DNA from: Streptomyces sp. LBL
GTDB taxonomy: Bacteria; Actinomycetota; Actinomycetes; Streptomycetales; Streptomycetaceae
Length of the DNA: 64,000 nt
Reading direction: 5' to 3'
NCBI RefSeq assembly: GCF_029893585.1
Contig: NZ_JARXYX010000002.1
Span: 358,295-422,294 of the forward strand
Shown here: positions 1 to 9,850 of the stretch, piece by piece
How positions within the stretch are numbered: the first letter of the stretch is position 1
How the letters are laid out: each line of letters starts with the position of its first letter
Translations under genes and position numbers: made by a program
The notes under the pieces: model-generated
Told to the model about the DNA's origin: nothing
The model's database searches: none
The model's input: only the letters and a program-made list of their open reading frames with translations

Positions 1-460
1 TGTGCGTGACCTGACCGGGCAGATGGAGGCTGACCACCAGGTCGGCCAGGGCCGGCACGGCGAGGCGGACGGGGTCGCTGACCGCCTCGCCGCCTGCCGG
101 GATCGTGACCTCGCGTTTCCCGCCGAACCGCACGTCGTACGGGCGTGCCACGGCGGAACCCCCGTCACGCAGGCCCACGGTCGCGTGCCCGATCGTCACC
201 GGGTCGGTGGCGTAGGCGTTGGTCAGGCGGATGCGTACGGAGGAACCGCCGACGCTGGTGTGCACCGGCATCCGTACCGTCACCTCGGACATCCCCGAGA
301 CCTCGTAGTGCTCGCTCGCCGATGTCGCCCAGGTCCCCGTCCAGCCGCGCTGACCGACCAGTTGATCTGCCTGGGTGGGCGCCACCGGCCCCGCCAGGAC
401 AGTCAGAACAGCCAGGACCACGGGCATCAGCACAACGAACCTGCCACGTATGGAACGCAT
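1..460 (-). CDS. SGNH/GDSL-family hydrolase, secreted (partial, N-terminal part only)
   Basis: Only the first 153 residues are in the window; the rest runs off the left edge. The protein opens with a Sec-type signal peptide (basic MRSIRGR, then a hydrophobic stretch to about residue 27). It continues with GWTGTWATS and VRIRLTNAYATDPVTIG, an arrangement typical of actinobacterial extracellular SGNH hydrolases, in which a beta-rich N-terminal part precedes the catalytic domain. The GDSL serine block would lie beyond the edge, so catalysis cannot be checked. The ATG at 460 has GGGGGCGAG upstream and lies 8 bases after the stop of the GH31 gene, so it is the last visible gene of the glycosidase operon. 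A role in removing acyl groups from the glycan is inferred from context. Confidence 0.78.
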   Translation of the reverse strand, partial: MRSIRGRFVVLMPVVLAVLTVLAGPVAPTQADQLVGQRGWTGTWATSASEHYEVSGMSEVTVRMPVHTSVGGSSVRIRLTNAYATDPVTIGHATVGLRDGGSAVARPYDVRFGGKREVTIPAGGEAVSDPVRLAVPALADLVVSLHLPGQVTH

Positions 461-468
461 CTCGCCCC

Positions 469-2472
469 CTACCGTTCCGCGCCGGTGCGCGCGAGCGCCT
501 GGTACGCCTTGGTGGCGCCCTTGGCCTTGAGGTTGACGAAGGCCGGGGTCACCCCGAGGGGCGCCGCGTACTTCTTGAGCGTCACGGGGCCGCGGACGAC
601 CTTGCCGTCGGTGACGTCACGCCATGTTCCGGTCGGCAGGAAGACGTCCCGGGTGGTGCCCTCGTCGAGTTTCGGCGCGGCCAGGACGGCCGGGCCGAGC
701 ATCCACTCGTCGGCGACCGTGTAACTCGCCTGATCCTTCGGGAAGTCGAAGAACAGCGGTCGCATGATCGGATCGCCGTTCTTCAGGGTGCTCTGCACCT
801 GGTCCCAGATGTACGGGGCCAGCCGCTCGTGCGTCGCGATGGCCGACCGGTAGAGGTCGACCGTCTCCCGGTCGTAGCCGACCCACTGGCCGGTCGTCGC
901 GTCCCGTACACCGGTGGGGGAGGTCGAGGCGTACATCAGCGGCATCAGGGACGCCGCCTGGGCCCAGCGGGCCAGGACCTGCTTCGTGGGCGGCGGGTAG
1001 CTGAGGGAGCCGCCGATCATGTCGGTCTCGACGAAGGGGTAACCGATCGTGGAGACCGCCAGGTTGGCCGAGACCGCGGCGCGCAGCCCCGCGAAGGTGG
1101 TCGGTTTGTCGGCGGTGCGGGTGGCGAAGCCCTTGGCCTGCGCGGCGTTCCAGGCGACCCGCAGCCCGGCCCCCTGCTGGTCGAACGCGTCGGCCAGCTC
1201 GGTGCCGTACTTCACGTAGTCGGCGCGGGTGGCCCCCGGGTAGGGGGCGCACCGGTCGTCGAAGAAGGCGGTGTCGAACTTGAACCCGGCGACCCCCGAC
1301 GTGGTTTTCTGCGCGGTGAGATCGTCGGTGTACCACTGCCGCGCGGCCGGGTTCGCCAGGTCGATCAGGCCGGTCTGGCGGCCGTTCCACCAGGTGAACA
1401 GGCAGGGTTTGGCCGGGTCGGACGGGTCCTTCAGCAGATAGCCCTTGTCGACGGCCTCGGAGAAGTTGGCGGCAGTCTCGGGCATGTACAGGCCGGTCCA
1501 CATACCGAGGTCGAAGCCGAGGCGGTCGAGTTGCTTCGACAGTCCGGGCAGATCGGGAAAGCGTTCGCCGAAGTCGGCGGCGATCACGCTCTCCTCGATC
1601 TGCAGAGCGTGCCCGCCGAGCCCGGCGCCGGCCAGCGCACGGGCCCAGGCGAGGACGTTCTCCTGGGTCTGCTCACCGTAGAGCTGCGCCCAGGAGTTCC
1701 ACAGCGGGGTGGCGTACTGCTCGTAGGAAGTATCGGAGCGTTCGGGCTTGCCGACCAGCGCGATGTGGTCGCGGTACACCTCGGCGGGGGTGTCCTCGAC
1801 GAACACCGTGGAGGCGGCGGGCCGGTCTCCGGTGACGGTGAACTCGCCGAGTCCGTTGCCGCCGGAGTTGATCCGCACGTCCATCGGGTCGTTGGTGTCG
1901 GCCCGCAGTCCGGTGGCGCTGGAGGTGTACCAGAAGGGCGAGACCACCTGGTAGGAGGCCGGGCTGAACCCGGTGTCCACCATCTGCCCGGCGTCCAGCG
2001 GCCACGGCTGGACGGTCTGGTCGCTGTTCTCGCCCTGCCCGTACCAGTGTCCGGCGCTGCTGAGGTCGTACGCCGTGCTGAGCGCGTCGGCCCGGGCGCC
2101 CGACAGGGTCCAGTTCATGTCGTACCGGTCGGAGCGCAGGGTGATCCGCAGATCGACGGTGACGCCGGGCAGGTCGGTGGCGGCGGTGACGCGCAGGGTG
2201 TCGCGGTCCCGGCTGCTGGCGGTGACCTCCCGGACGATGTGCCAGTCGGCGCCGATCCGGAACCGGAAGGCCGCGGGCGCGGTGGCCAGCACGGTCCGGT
2301 TCGCCCGCACGGTGGTGACGGCCAACCGGTCCGTGGCCACCCGCAGTTCGTAGGCGGGTGTCGCGGCGCTGATCGGCCCGGAGTCGGCGGCCGCCGGGGC
2401 CGTGCCGAGCAGCGGGGCGGCCAGGATCAGCGCCGCCGAGCTGCTGCGGACGGTTCGTCTCAGTCTGGACAT
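469..2472 (-). CDS. Secreted glycoside hydrolase family 31 protein (short form)
   Basis: This is a 667-residue protein with a signal peptide ending near APAAA (residues 24-29). It has the GH31 layout: an N-terminal beta domain with GHWYGQGE (141-148), then a TIM barrel with GFKFDT, where D400 is the likely nucleophile. D455, in the block TRTADKPTTF, is the likely acid/base. In the paralogue at 11844-14867 the substrate-pocket motif reads LDDKWES; here the same place reads IEESVIAAD, so specificity probably differs. It lacks the C-terminal NEW3 and extra domains of that paralogue. The start ATG shares one base with the upstream stop (TGATG), showing translational coupling. GH31 enzymes cleave alpha-linked sugars; the actual substrate is unknown. 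Confidence 0.85.
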   Translation of the reverse strand: MSRLRRTVRSSSAALILAAPLLGTAPAAADSGPISAATPAYELRVATDRLAVTTVRANRTVLATAPAAFRFRIGADWHIVREVTASSRDRDTLRVTAATDLPGVTVDLRITLRSDRYDMNWTLSGARADALSTAYDLSSAGHWYGQGENSDQTVQPWPLDAGQMVDTGFSPASYQVVSPFWYTSSATGLRADTNDPMDVRINSGGNGLGEFTVTGDRPAASTVFVEDTPAEVYRDHIALVGKPERSDTSYEQYATPLWNSWAQLYGEQTQENVLAWARALAGAGLGGHALQIEESVIAADFGERFPDLPGLSKQLDRLGFDLGMWTGLYMPETAANFSEAVDKGYLLKDPSDPAKPCLFTWWNGRQTGLIDLANPAARQWYTDDLTAQKTTSGVAGFKFDTAFFDDRCAPYPGATRADYVKYGTELADAFDQQGAGLRVAWNAAQAKGFATRTADKPTTFAGLRAAVSANLAVSTIGYPFVETDMIGGSLSYPPPTKQVLARWAQAASLMPLMYASTSPTGVRDATTGQWVGYDRETVDLYRSAIATHERLAPYIWDQVQSTLKNGDPIMRPLFFDFPKDQASYTVADEWMLGPAVLAAPKLDEGTTRDVFLPTGTWRDVTDGKVVRGPVTLKKYAAPLGVTPAFVNLKAKGATKAYQALARTGAER

Positions 2473-5400
2473 CAGGAACCGCCTCCGCAGGTCAGTTTGG
2501 CGTCGGCCCAGTCGGCGTGGTCGAGGGCGTTGCCGTCCCCGGCGTCCGAGACGACGAGTTCGAGCCGCCGCGCGCCGGCCACATCGACGTCGATCTTCTT
2601 CGTCGCGGTGTCCCGGTCGACGGTGCCGCTCTCGTAGACGGGCGTTCCGTCGGCGAGGACGGTGTAGGTGACGGTGGCCGGGCCGTCGGACCGGCCGTAG
2701 GTCTCCTGGTCGAGGCCGAGCGCGGCGTGGAAGGCGGTGCAGGTGCCGCCGAGCCACACCTGCACGCTGCTGGCGGCGTGGGTGCCGAGGCCCTTCTCGT
2801 AGACGGTGTCGTGGACAGTGAGCGGCAGGCCGTCGCCCTCGGCGTTCTCGCCGACGGACTGGTCGCGTTCGACCGGCCCCCAGCCGTTGCTGCTGGAGGC
2901 GAACGGCAGATCGCTGACGTAGTGGTCGCCGGCTGTAAGGGGCGGTGGCTGCGCCGCCACCACCTGTTCCCCGGTCACCGAACCGGATGTGCCGGCGCGG
3001 GTGAAGTCGGCGGTGGCGCGGAGAATCGCGACGGTGCCGGTCTTCTGGTCGGCGGGCACGGTGACGGTCCATCGGGCTCTCGCCGAGGCACCGGGTGTGA
3101 GGGTGCCGAGTTTCACCGGCTCACCCGGGGTCGCGGTCCACCCCTCCGGCAGCTTCGGGCTCAGGGTCAGGCCGCTCAGTGTCCTGCCGTTGTCCGGTAC
3201 CGAGGCCGTCGCCGTGACCTGGTAGGTGTTGCCCGGCTCGACGGTGTCGGGGGCGTCGACGGTCACCCGCGCCGGAGTGGCCGGGGCCGCGTAGGTGGCG
3301 GCGTCGTAGGACGGGGCGGTCACCTTGCCGACCCGCAGCGAGGAGGCGACGTTGCCGAGTGTGGTGAGGCCGACCTTTCCGAGGCCGCCGCTCTTCGCGT
3401 CCTCGCTCCACGAGGCGATGGCGAGGGTGTTCTTGCCGTCGGCGCGCAGGATGCCGTTCGGGATGGGGAAGGTGTGCTGGGGGCCGGTGTCGTTGACGTA
3501 GTTGCCCAGCAGCCAGCCGTTGACGTAGATGAGGGCGCGGTAGTTGCGGTCGGGGTGGTCGGTGATCGTGACGCCGACCGACACGTCCTGCCCCTTGGGC
3601 AGCTTGGGGTTGAAGGTGGTGCGGTACCAGGCGATGCCGGGGGTGGTGTCACTGGCCGGCAGCGTGGCGTCGTCCCAGGACCGGTCCGGGAATCCGGGCA
3701 GGGTCCAGCCCGAACGCTCCCCGTACAGACCGCCGTTGTTCATGTGGCCGCGTACGGTGTCGACGGGCTGCTCGCCGCCCCGGGCACCCTGGATGCGCCA
3801 GGTGATCTGCGCGTCGGAACCGGCGAGATACGCGGTGGTCAGGCCGCGCGGCTGCTTGTGGTCGTCGCTGTTCCAGGTGAAGTCCTCGTTGTGGCCCATA
3901 TTGCCGACCAGAACGGAGATCACGTTCTCCTTGCCCTTGTGCAGCAGACCGTCGGCGAGGGGGAAGGTCTTGCGGCCGGTCTGGCTCGTCCCGGCGAACT
4001 TCCCGTTGATCCACACCGAGTACGCGCCCACCGCGGCCGAGCCGGTGTCCGGGTTGGTGGCGTAGGCGGCCAGCGAGAGGGACTTCTCGGTGCCGGTGGC
4101 CTTGAAGCGGCCCCGGTACCAGACGTAGCCGTAGTGGTAGCCGTACTCGTCCTGGTAGAGCACGGGCAGCGTCCCGGGCTTGGTCGGGTTGTCGGTGGTC
4201 AGCTTGTCGGCGTACGTCCAGGACGAGTCGTCGAAGCCGGGGGCGGCCTCGGGAGTTTCGGCGGACGTCTTCCAGCCGGTCAGCTCGGGGAGCTTGACGT
4301 CCTTCGGGCCGGGCACGGTGCCCAGCAGGCTGCCCGAGGACGTCGGTTTCACCTTCAGGGGTACGCCGTTCCAGGTGACGTTCCGTACGCCGGACGGGGC
4401 GAAGACCTCCAGCGGGCCCGCCTTCTTCGCATCGCCGGTGAGGGCGAGTGTCCGGCTGTTGACGGACGCCGTGCGGACCAGTTCGGTGCCGCGTTCCAGG
4501 ACCGGACCGGCTGCCGTGTCCTGCCGCCAGAAGCCGGCGGCCTCGGCGTCGGTGCCGATGAGGAGCAGCAGATCGGGGCGGCCGCCGCCCTGGACGAGGA
4601 CCCGGGTGAGGCCGGAGTGGGTGTAGTCCAGCAACAGGTCGCCGCGCTCGGCGTCCCAGGTGGCGTCCGCCGTGCCGTCCAGCACGGTGACCTTGGGCTT
4701 GGCGGAGTAGCGGAGCATGGTCTGCCCCGGGTCGCCCTCGCCGCCGTACAGCACGGCCTGGGTGCGGTCACCGGTCCGCGCGCTGGTGAGAAGCTCGCTG
4801 GTGGAGTAGACGAGGCGCTGGCCGCCGCCGAGGTCGTGGCCGGCGACGAGGATCTTGCCGGTCTTTCCGTTGAGCCGCGCGGTGACCGGATAGGTGCCGT
4901 CCGGGGTCTTCCAGTCGAAGGTGGTGGTGGCGTCGGCGTCGGCCATCGGGTCGCCGTGCCGGAGGTAGAGGAACTGGGTGTGGGTGTCCGGGTTGGCGCG
5001 GGCCTCGATGTGCACGGCGGTGTTGGAGGAGGCGGGGGCGTCGGCCGGATCGGTGGCCGTGAGCGGGGCGGTGGTGGTGTAGAAGAGGCCCTGCCGCTTC
5101 ATCTCGTCGTAGTCGGCGCCGGTCTGGCGGGGCTCACTGATCGGTGCGCCGTAGTCGTACGAGGTGTAGACCTGGCGCGGGTCGGCGAGCCAACCCCAGT
5201 TGGTGCCGCCGTAGGTCATGTACAGGTTCTCGATCGTCGTGCCCTGCATGACCTCGTGCTTGTTGACGATCTTCTGGTAGGCGGGGCCCATCTTCTCCGG
5301 GCACTTCTCGTACCCGGTGTCGCCCCAGGTCTGGAACCAGCCGGTGCCCGCCTCGAAGATCGACAGCGGTGCGTCGTCCTGCTGCCGTTTGAGGGCGGGC

Positions 5401-6188
5401 AGCCACCACTCGCCCTTGCAGAAGGAGTTGTACTGGTCCAGCTCGCCGACGAAGTCCAGGCCCTCGCCGCCCGCGTACTGCGGCATCGGTTCGTTGCCGA
5501 CGAGCGGCACGGTGATGCCGTCGGCCCGTACCTGCTTGCTCAGCTCGACGATGTAGTCGCGGCCTTGCGGGTCGTACAGCTCGTTCTCCACCTGGTAGAG
5601 CAGCACCGGTCCGGTGCCGTCGGTGACCTGGCGGCGGGCGAGGATCTTGTCGATCTCCTTGAGCCACGCGCGGGCGGCGTCGAGGTATTCGGGGTCGGTG
5701 GAGCGGGCCTGTCCCTTCTGGGTCATCAGCCAGCCGGGGAAGCCTCCGCCGTCCGTCTCGGCGTTGATGTACGGGCCCGGCCGGGCGATGACATAGAGCC
5801 CGGCCTCCTCGGCCATGTCGAGGAGCTTGTCGACGTCACGGATCCCGGTGAAGTCGTAACGGCCCTTCGCCGGGGAGTGATAACCCCAGTCGAAGTAGAT
5901 CGAGACGGCGTTCATACCGCTCGCCTTGATCTTCTGGAGCACGTCACGCCACAGGTCGGGGCTGGGCAGCCGCCAGTAGTGGAACTCCCCGGACCAGACG
6001 AAGAGCCGCTCCCCGTCGACCTTGACGGAGTACTTGTCGTAACTGACCGTGTGGGGCGTGGGCTTGGCGGCCGCGGCGGCCGGGACCGTGGCGTGGGCGG
6101 GCACCGCCGCGGCGAGGACCGCGAGCAGTACGGCGGCCAGCGCCGCCGCCAGCAGGGCACGCAGGTGTCCCACTCGGGCGAGGGTCAC
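2472..6188 (-). CDS. Secreted GH35 beta-galactosidase with C-terminal NPCBM domain (copy 2)
   Basis: This 1238-residue protein would remove terminal beta-galactose outside the cell. After a long hydrophobic signal (residues 7-32) comes the GH35 barrel. QVENE at 199-203 carries the acid/base E203, and IFEAGTGWF carries the likely nucleophile E279. Jelly-roll galactosidase domains follow, then an NEW3-like beta domain, and the last ~150 residues form an NPCBM carbohydrate-binding domain (WGPVERDQS ... GLGTHA ... HADWADAKLTC). I chose the GTG at 6188 because it overlaps the upstream stop as GTGA and has GGAGG about 6 bases upstream; an ATG at 6206 is possible but sits deeper in the upstream gene. 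It is paralogous to the adjacent gene over its whole length. Confidence 0.9.
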   Translation of the reverse strand: MTLARVGHLRALLAAALAAVLLAVLAAAVPAHATVPAAAAAKPTPHTVSYDKYSVKVDGERLFVWSGEFHYWRLPSPDLWRDVLQKIKASGMNAVSIYFDWGYHSPAKGRYDFTGIRDVDKLLDMAEEAGLYVIARPGPYINAETDGGGFPGWLMTQKGQARSTDPEYLDAARAWLKEIDKILARRQVTDGTGPVLLYQVENELYDPQGRDYIVELSKQVRADGITVPLVGNEPMPQYAGGEGLDFVGELDQYNSFCKGEWWLPALKRQQDDAPLSIFEAGTGWFQTWGDTGYEKCPEKMGPAYQKIVNKHEVMQGTTIENLYMTYGGTNWGWLADPRQVYTSYDYGAPISEPRQTGADYDEMKRQGLFYTTTAPLTATDPADAPASSNTAVHIEARANPDTHTQFLYLRHGDPMADADATTTFDWKTPDGTYPVTARLNGKTGKILVAGHDLGGGQRLVYSTSELLTSARTGDRTQAVLYGGEGDPGQTMLRYSAKPKVTVLDGTADATWDAERGDLLLDYTHSGLTRVLVQGGGRPDLLLLIGTDAEAAGFWRQDTAAGPVLERGTELVRTASVNSRTLALTGDAKKAGPLEVFAPSGVRNVTWNGVPLKVKPTSSGSLLGTVPGPKDVKLPELTGWKTSAETPEAAPGFDDSSWTYADKLTTDNPTKPGTLPVLYQDEYGYHYGYVWYRGRFKATGTEKSLSLAAYATNPDTGSAAVGAYSVWINGKFAGTSQTGRKTFPLADGLLHKGKENVISVLVGNMGHNEDFTWNSDDHKQPRGLTTAYLAGSDAQITWRIQGARGGEQPVDTVRGHMNNGGLYGERSGWTLPGFPDRSWDDATLPASDTTPGIAWYRTTFNPKLPKGQDVSVGVTITDHPDRNYRALIYVNGWLLGNYVNDTGPQHTFPIPNGILRADGKNTLAIASWSEDAKSGGLGKVGLTTLGNVASSLRVGKVTAPSYDAATYAAPATPARVTVDAPDTVEPGNTYQVTATASVPDNGRTLSGLTLSPKLPEGWTATPGEPVKLGTLTPGASARARWTVTVPADQKTGTVAILRATADFTRAGTSGSVTGEQVVAAQPPPLTAGDHYVSDLPFASSSNGWGPVERDQSVGENAEGDGLPLTVHDTVYEKGLGTHAASSVQVWLGGTCTAFHAALGLDQETYGRSDGPATVTYTVLADGTPVYESGTVDRDTATKKIDVDVAGARRLELVVSDAGDGNALDHADWADAKLTCGGGS

Positions 6189-9100
6189 GAGGTGCCTCCC
6201 GTACACGTCAGCTTGGCGTCGGCCCAGTCGGCGTGGTCCGTGGAGACATCGCCGTCCCCGTCGACCAGCAGGTCCAGCCAGCGGGCGTCGGTGACATCCA
6301 CGTCGATGTCGGTGCCGCCGTCGGAGCCGCGGACCACGGGGGTTTTGGTGAGCGAGCGGCCGTCGGCGATCACCTGGAAGGAGACGCTGCCGTTGTCGCC
6401 GACCTCGTCGTCCACCCCGGCCGTCGCGGTGAACCGGGTGCAGCCGCCGCCGAGATAGACCCGGATCTGGCTGTTGGCGTGGGTCCCGAGGCCCTTGGCA
6501 TAGGTGGTGCCGCCGATGCTGAGCGGACGTCCGTCGCCGGCTGCGGACTCCCCGTTGGAGGCGTCCTTCTCCACCGGGCCCCAGCCGTTGACCGCCTTGA
6601 CCAGAGTCAGGTCGCTCACATAGCCGTCGGCGGACAGCCCCGGCGGCGGCACCTGTACGGCCCGTACCCCGGTGACGGTGCCCGGACGGCCGGGCTGGGT
6701 GAGCTGGGCGGTCGCGGACAGGACGGCGTAGTGGACCGGGTCACCCGGCGGGGTGACGGTGTAGTCCGCGGTCACCGTGGCGCCGGGCCGGACCCGGTCG
6801 AAGCGGGTGGTGTCGTCGGTGGTCGCGGTCCAGCCGGCCGGGACCTTCAGCGCCAGCTCGACGTTCCGGGCGGTCGGCGCGTCCTTCGGCAGGCTGAGGA
6901 CGACGGGGACCTTGGCGGCGGTGCCGGTGCCCAGGAACGGCGCGGCGCCGACCGTGACGTGAGCGCCCGCGGTCGGCATGGCGTAGGTCTTGGCGTCGTA
7001 CGAGGGAGCGTCCACCGTACCGATCTTGATCCCGCCCGCCGTGGCGCCGAGGTCGACCAGCTTGGCCGAACCCGGGCCCGCGCCGGCCTCGGTGGACCAC
7101 ACCGCCAGGGCGATGGTGTTGTTGCCCTGCTCGCGCAGGAGGCCCTTGGGGACGACGAACCGTGTCTGCGGTCCGGTGTCCGGCAGGTAGCGGCCGATCA
7201 GCCAGCCGTTGACGAAGATCTGGGCGCGGTAGCCGGTGCTGCCGCCTGCGGCTTCAGCCAGGTCCAGCGCAATCGCGTTGTCCTGGCCCTGCGGCAGGTC
7301 GAGCCGGGCGGAGGTGCGGTACCAGCGCACACCGGGCCCGGTCTTGCCGGACTGCTGGGAGAGGGTGGTGCTCTTCCAGCTGCCGTCGGAGTATCCCGGC
7401 AGCGACCAGCCGGCCCGCTCCCCGTACAGCCCGCCGTTGTTGTACGGCCCCCGGGCGGTGTCGACCGGGTCCTCGCCGCCGCGGCTGCCCTGGATCTTCC
7501 AGGTGAGGGTGGAGGCCCCGCCGATCACCTCGGCGCCGAGCAGACCGCGCGGCTCCTTGGAGTAGTCGTGGCCCCATTCCTCGTTGTGGCCCGCGTTCTC
7601 CACGAGGACGGAGAGGACGTTGTCCCCACCGTCTGCGCTGTCTTCGCCGGGCTTCAGCGTGCCCGCCGGGATGTCGAAGGTGTGCTTGCCGTCGCCGGAG
7701 CGGCCGAGGTAGCGGCCGTTGAGCCAGACCGCGTACTGGCCGGTGCTGCCGGTCTTGGCGTCGAGTGCGAGCGCGGTCGCGGCACCGGTGGTCCTGAACC
7801 GGCCTCGGTACCAGACGTCACCGTGGTGGAAGCCGTACTCGTCCATCGCGAGGACCGGCAGCGACCCGGCCAGCTCCGGGTTGTTGGCGGTGAGGTGGTC
7901 GGCGGTGGTCCAGGTGGAGTCGTCGAAGCCGGGAGCGGCCTCCAGTGCTTCCTCCTGGTACTTCCATGTCGTCAGTGCGGGCAGCTCGACCGGGCGTGGC
8001 GCCTCGGTGACGGTGACCTTGCGGCCGTTCCAGGTCACCTTCCTGGCGTCCGCGATGACCTCGATCTTCGCGGCCTTGGTGGAGTCGCCGGTCAGTTTCA
8101 GGGTGCCGGCCGACTGTTCGGCCGTACGGACGAGAGACGGGCCGCGTACCAGAACCGGTCCGGAGGCCGTGTCCTGCCGCCACCAGTGGGCGGTCTCGGC
8201 GGTGTCTGCGATCAGCAGTTCCATGCCGTTCACCAGCACCCGGGCCAGGCCCTTGTGGGTGTAGTTCAACCGCAGGTCACCGCGTTCGGCGTCCCAGGTG
8301 GTGGTGACATCTCCGTCGAGGACGGTCACCTTGGGCCGCTCGGCGTACCGCAGCACGGTCTCACCGGTTTCGCCCGCACGCCCGTACAACAACGCCACGT
8401 CCCGGTCGCCGATCCGGGCGTGCGTCATGATCTCCGAGGTGGAGTAGACGAGCCGCTGGCTCTTGCCCAGGTCGTAGCCGGCTACGAGGAGTTTGGCGTC
8501 CCGGCCGTCGACGGTGATCGTTCCCTGCTGGGGTACGCGCGGGTAGTCGCCGTCCTTGCCCTTCAGCGACAGGGTGGTCTCGTTCTTGTCCTTCACGCGG
8601 GTGTCGGCGTGCCGCACGGTGAAGAACTGAGTGCCGTCGTCGGGGTTGACGCGCCGGTCGATGCGCAGGGCCTCGTCGGAAGGAGTGGGCGCCTCGGCCT
8701 TGTCGGTACGCGCCAGCGAGGTCACCGAGTTGACCAGGTATCCGAGGCGCTTGAACTCCTGGTACTTCTCGGTCAGTTGGCGGGACTCGTTGATCGGGGC
8801 CCCGTAGTCGTACGACGTGTAGACCGCGTTGGGGTCGGCGAGCCAGCCCCAGTTGGTGCCGCCGTACGTCATGTAGAAGGACTGGCCGCTCACCCCGGCG
8901 GCGATGTTCATCTTGCTGAACACCCGGGTGAAGTCGGTACCGGTGAGCTTCGCGCAGTCCTGGTATCCGGTGCCGCCCCAGGGGTCGAACGCGCCGCCCT
9001 GTGCCTCCGGGATGAGCAGCGGGGACTCGGGCTTCCACTCGTTGACGTACGAGTAGTCGGGCAGGTTCTTCCAGGTGTCGGGGTCCTTGCAGTCGAAGCC

Positions 9101-9850
9101 CTGCGGGTAGGCGTCGAAGCCGTAGATGTCGGGGGCGCCCTTGCCGCTCACCCAGTTCTTGTTGGCGCCGCCGTCGTTGACGAAGGTGGGCACATCGATG
9201 CCGTCCTCCTTCGCCCAGTCGATGAGGGCCTGCATGTAGTCCTCGTCGTGGCGACCGCCCTGGTACTCGTTCTCGACCTGGTACAGGATCACCGATCCGG
9301 TGCCGCGGGTGAGTTGGTGGCGGGCGATGATCGGGTTGATCCGGCTCATCCACTCCCGGGCCGCCTTCATGTACTCCGGCTCGGAGGTGCGGTTCACGCC
9401 GCCCTGGGTCTTCCGCCAGGCGGGCATGCCGCCGCCGGAGACCTCGGCGTTGATGTACGGGCCCGGCCGGGCGATCACATACAGGCCCGCGCGCTCGGCC
9501 TCGTCGAGCAGCCGCTCCACGTCACGGGTGCCGGTGAAGTCGTACGCGCCCGGCTTGGCGGAGTGGTAGCCCCAGTCGAAGTAGAGCGAGACCGCGTTGA
9601 ATCCGCCCGCCTTGATCTTCTGCAGGACGTCGCGCCACGCGTCGGGGCTGGGCAGCCGGAAGTAGTGGAACTCGGCGCCCCAGATGTACAGAGGTTTGCC
9701 GTCGACCCGCACGGAGTACTGGTCATAGGTGACGGTGTGCCGCGCCTGGGCCTGCTGTTCCGCCGGGGCCGGCGTCGCGACCCCGGCGCTGGTCAGGGGC
9801 ATGACAGTCAGTGATCCTGCGAGCAGCAGCGACCTCCATGTGCCCTTCAT
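6185..9850 (-). CDS. Secreted GH35 beta-galactosidase with C-terminal NPCBM domain (copy 1)
   Basis: This is a 1221-residue protein with an N-terminal signal peptide (MKGTWRSLLLAGSLTV...). The GH35 catalytic barrel follows directly: QVENEY at 191-196 gives acid/base E195, and LLIPEAQGG gives probable nucleophile E282. The order is the same as in the neighbouring copy: galactosidase jelly-roll domains, an NEW3-like domain, then NPCBM (WGPVEKDAS ... GLGTHANSQ ... HADWADAKLTC). Its ATG overlaps the stop of the GH123-like gene as ATGA, so the genes are co-translated. Two near-complete GH35 copies in tandem suggest duplication followed by divergence in linkage or aglycone preference; that is inference. 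Confidence 0.91.
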   Translation of the reverse strand: MKGTWRSLLLAGSLTVMPLTSAGVATPAPAEQQAQARHTVTYDQYSVRVDGKPLYIWGAEFHYFRLPSPDAWRDVLQKIKAGGFNAVSLYFDWGYHSAKPGAYDFTGTRDVERLLDEAERAGLYVIARPGPYINAEVSGGGMPAWRKTQGGVNRTSEPEYMKAAREWMSRINPIIARHQLTRGTGSVILYQVENEYQGGRHDEDYMQALIDWAKEDGIDVPTFVNDGGANKNWVSGKGAPDIYGFDAYPQGFDCKDPDTWKNLPDYSYVNEWKPESPLLIPEAQGGAFDPWGGTGYQDCAKLTGTDFTRVFSKMNIAAGVSGQSFYMTYGGTNWGWLADPNAVYTSYDYGAPINESRQLTEKYQEFKRLGYLVNSVTSLARTDKAEAPTPSDEALRIDRRVNPDDGTQFFTVRHADTRVKDKNETTLSLKGKDGDYPRVPQQGTITVDGRDAKLLVAGYDLGKSQRLVYSTSEIMTHARIGDRDVALLYGRAGETGETVLRYAERPKVTVLDGDVTTTWDAERGDLRLNYTHKGLARVLVNGMELLIADTAETAHWWRQDTASGPVLVRGPSLVRTAEQSAGTLKLTGDSTKAAKIEVIADARKVTWNGRKVTVTEAPRPVELPALTTWKYQEEALEAAPGFDDSTWTTADHLTANNPELAGSLPVLAMDEYGFHHGDVWYRGRFRTTGAATALALDAKTGSTGQYAVWLNGRYLGRSGDGKHTFDIPAGTLKPGEDSADGGDNVLSVLVENAGHNEEWGHDYSKEPRGLLGAEVIGGASTLTWKIQGSRGGEDPVDTARGPYNNGGLYGERAGWSLPGYSDGSWKSTTLSQQSGKTGPGVRWYRTSARLDLPQGQDNAIALDLAEAAGGSTGYRAQIFVNGWLIGRYLPDTGPQTRFVVPKGLLREQGNNTIALAVWSTEAGAGPGSAKLVDLGATAGGIKIGTVDAPSYDAKTYAMPTAGAHVTVGAAPFLGTGTAAKVPVVLSLPKDAPTARNVELALKVPAGWTATTDDTTRFDRVRPGATVTADYTVTPPGDPVHYAVLSATAQLTQPGRPGTVTGVRAVQVPPPGLSADGYVSDLTLVKAVNGWGPVEKDASNGESAAGDGRPLSIGGTTYAKGLGTHANSQIRVYLGGGCTRFTATAGVDDEVGDNGSVSFQVIADGRSLTKTPVVRGSDGGTDIDVDVTDARWLDLLVDGDGDVSTDHADWADAKLTCTGGTS

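Noticed and set aside
2..9814. Very long plus-strand open frames opposite the glycosidase genes
   Set aside because: They are products of high GC third-position bias on the opposite strand: Val/Gly/Arg-rich, no family motifs, no ribosome sites, and they lie over clearly supported minus-strand genes.
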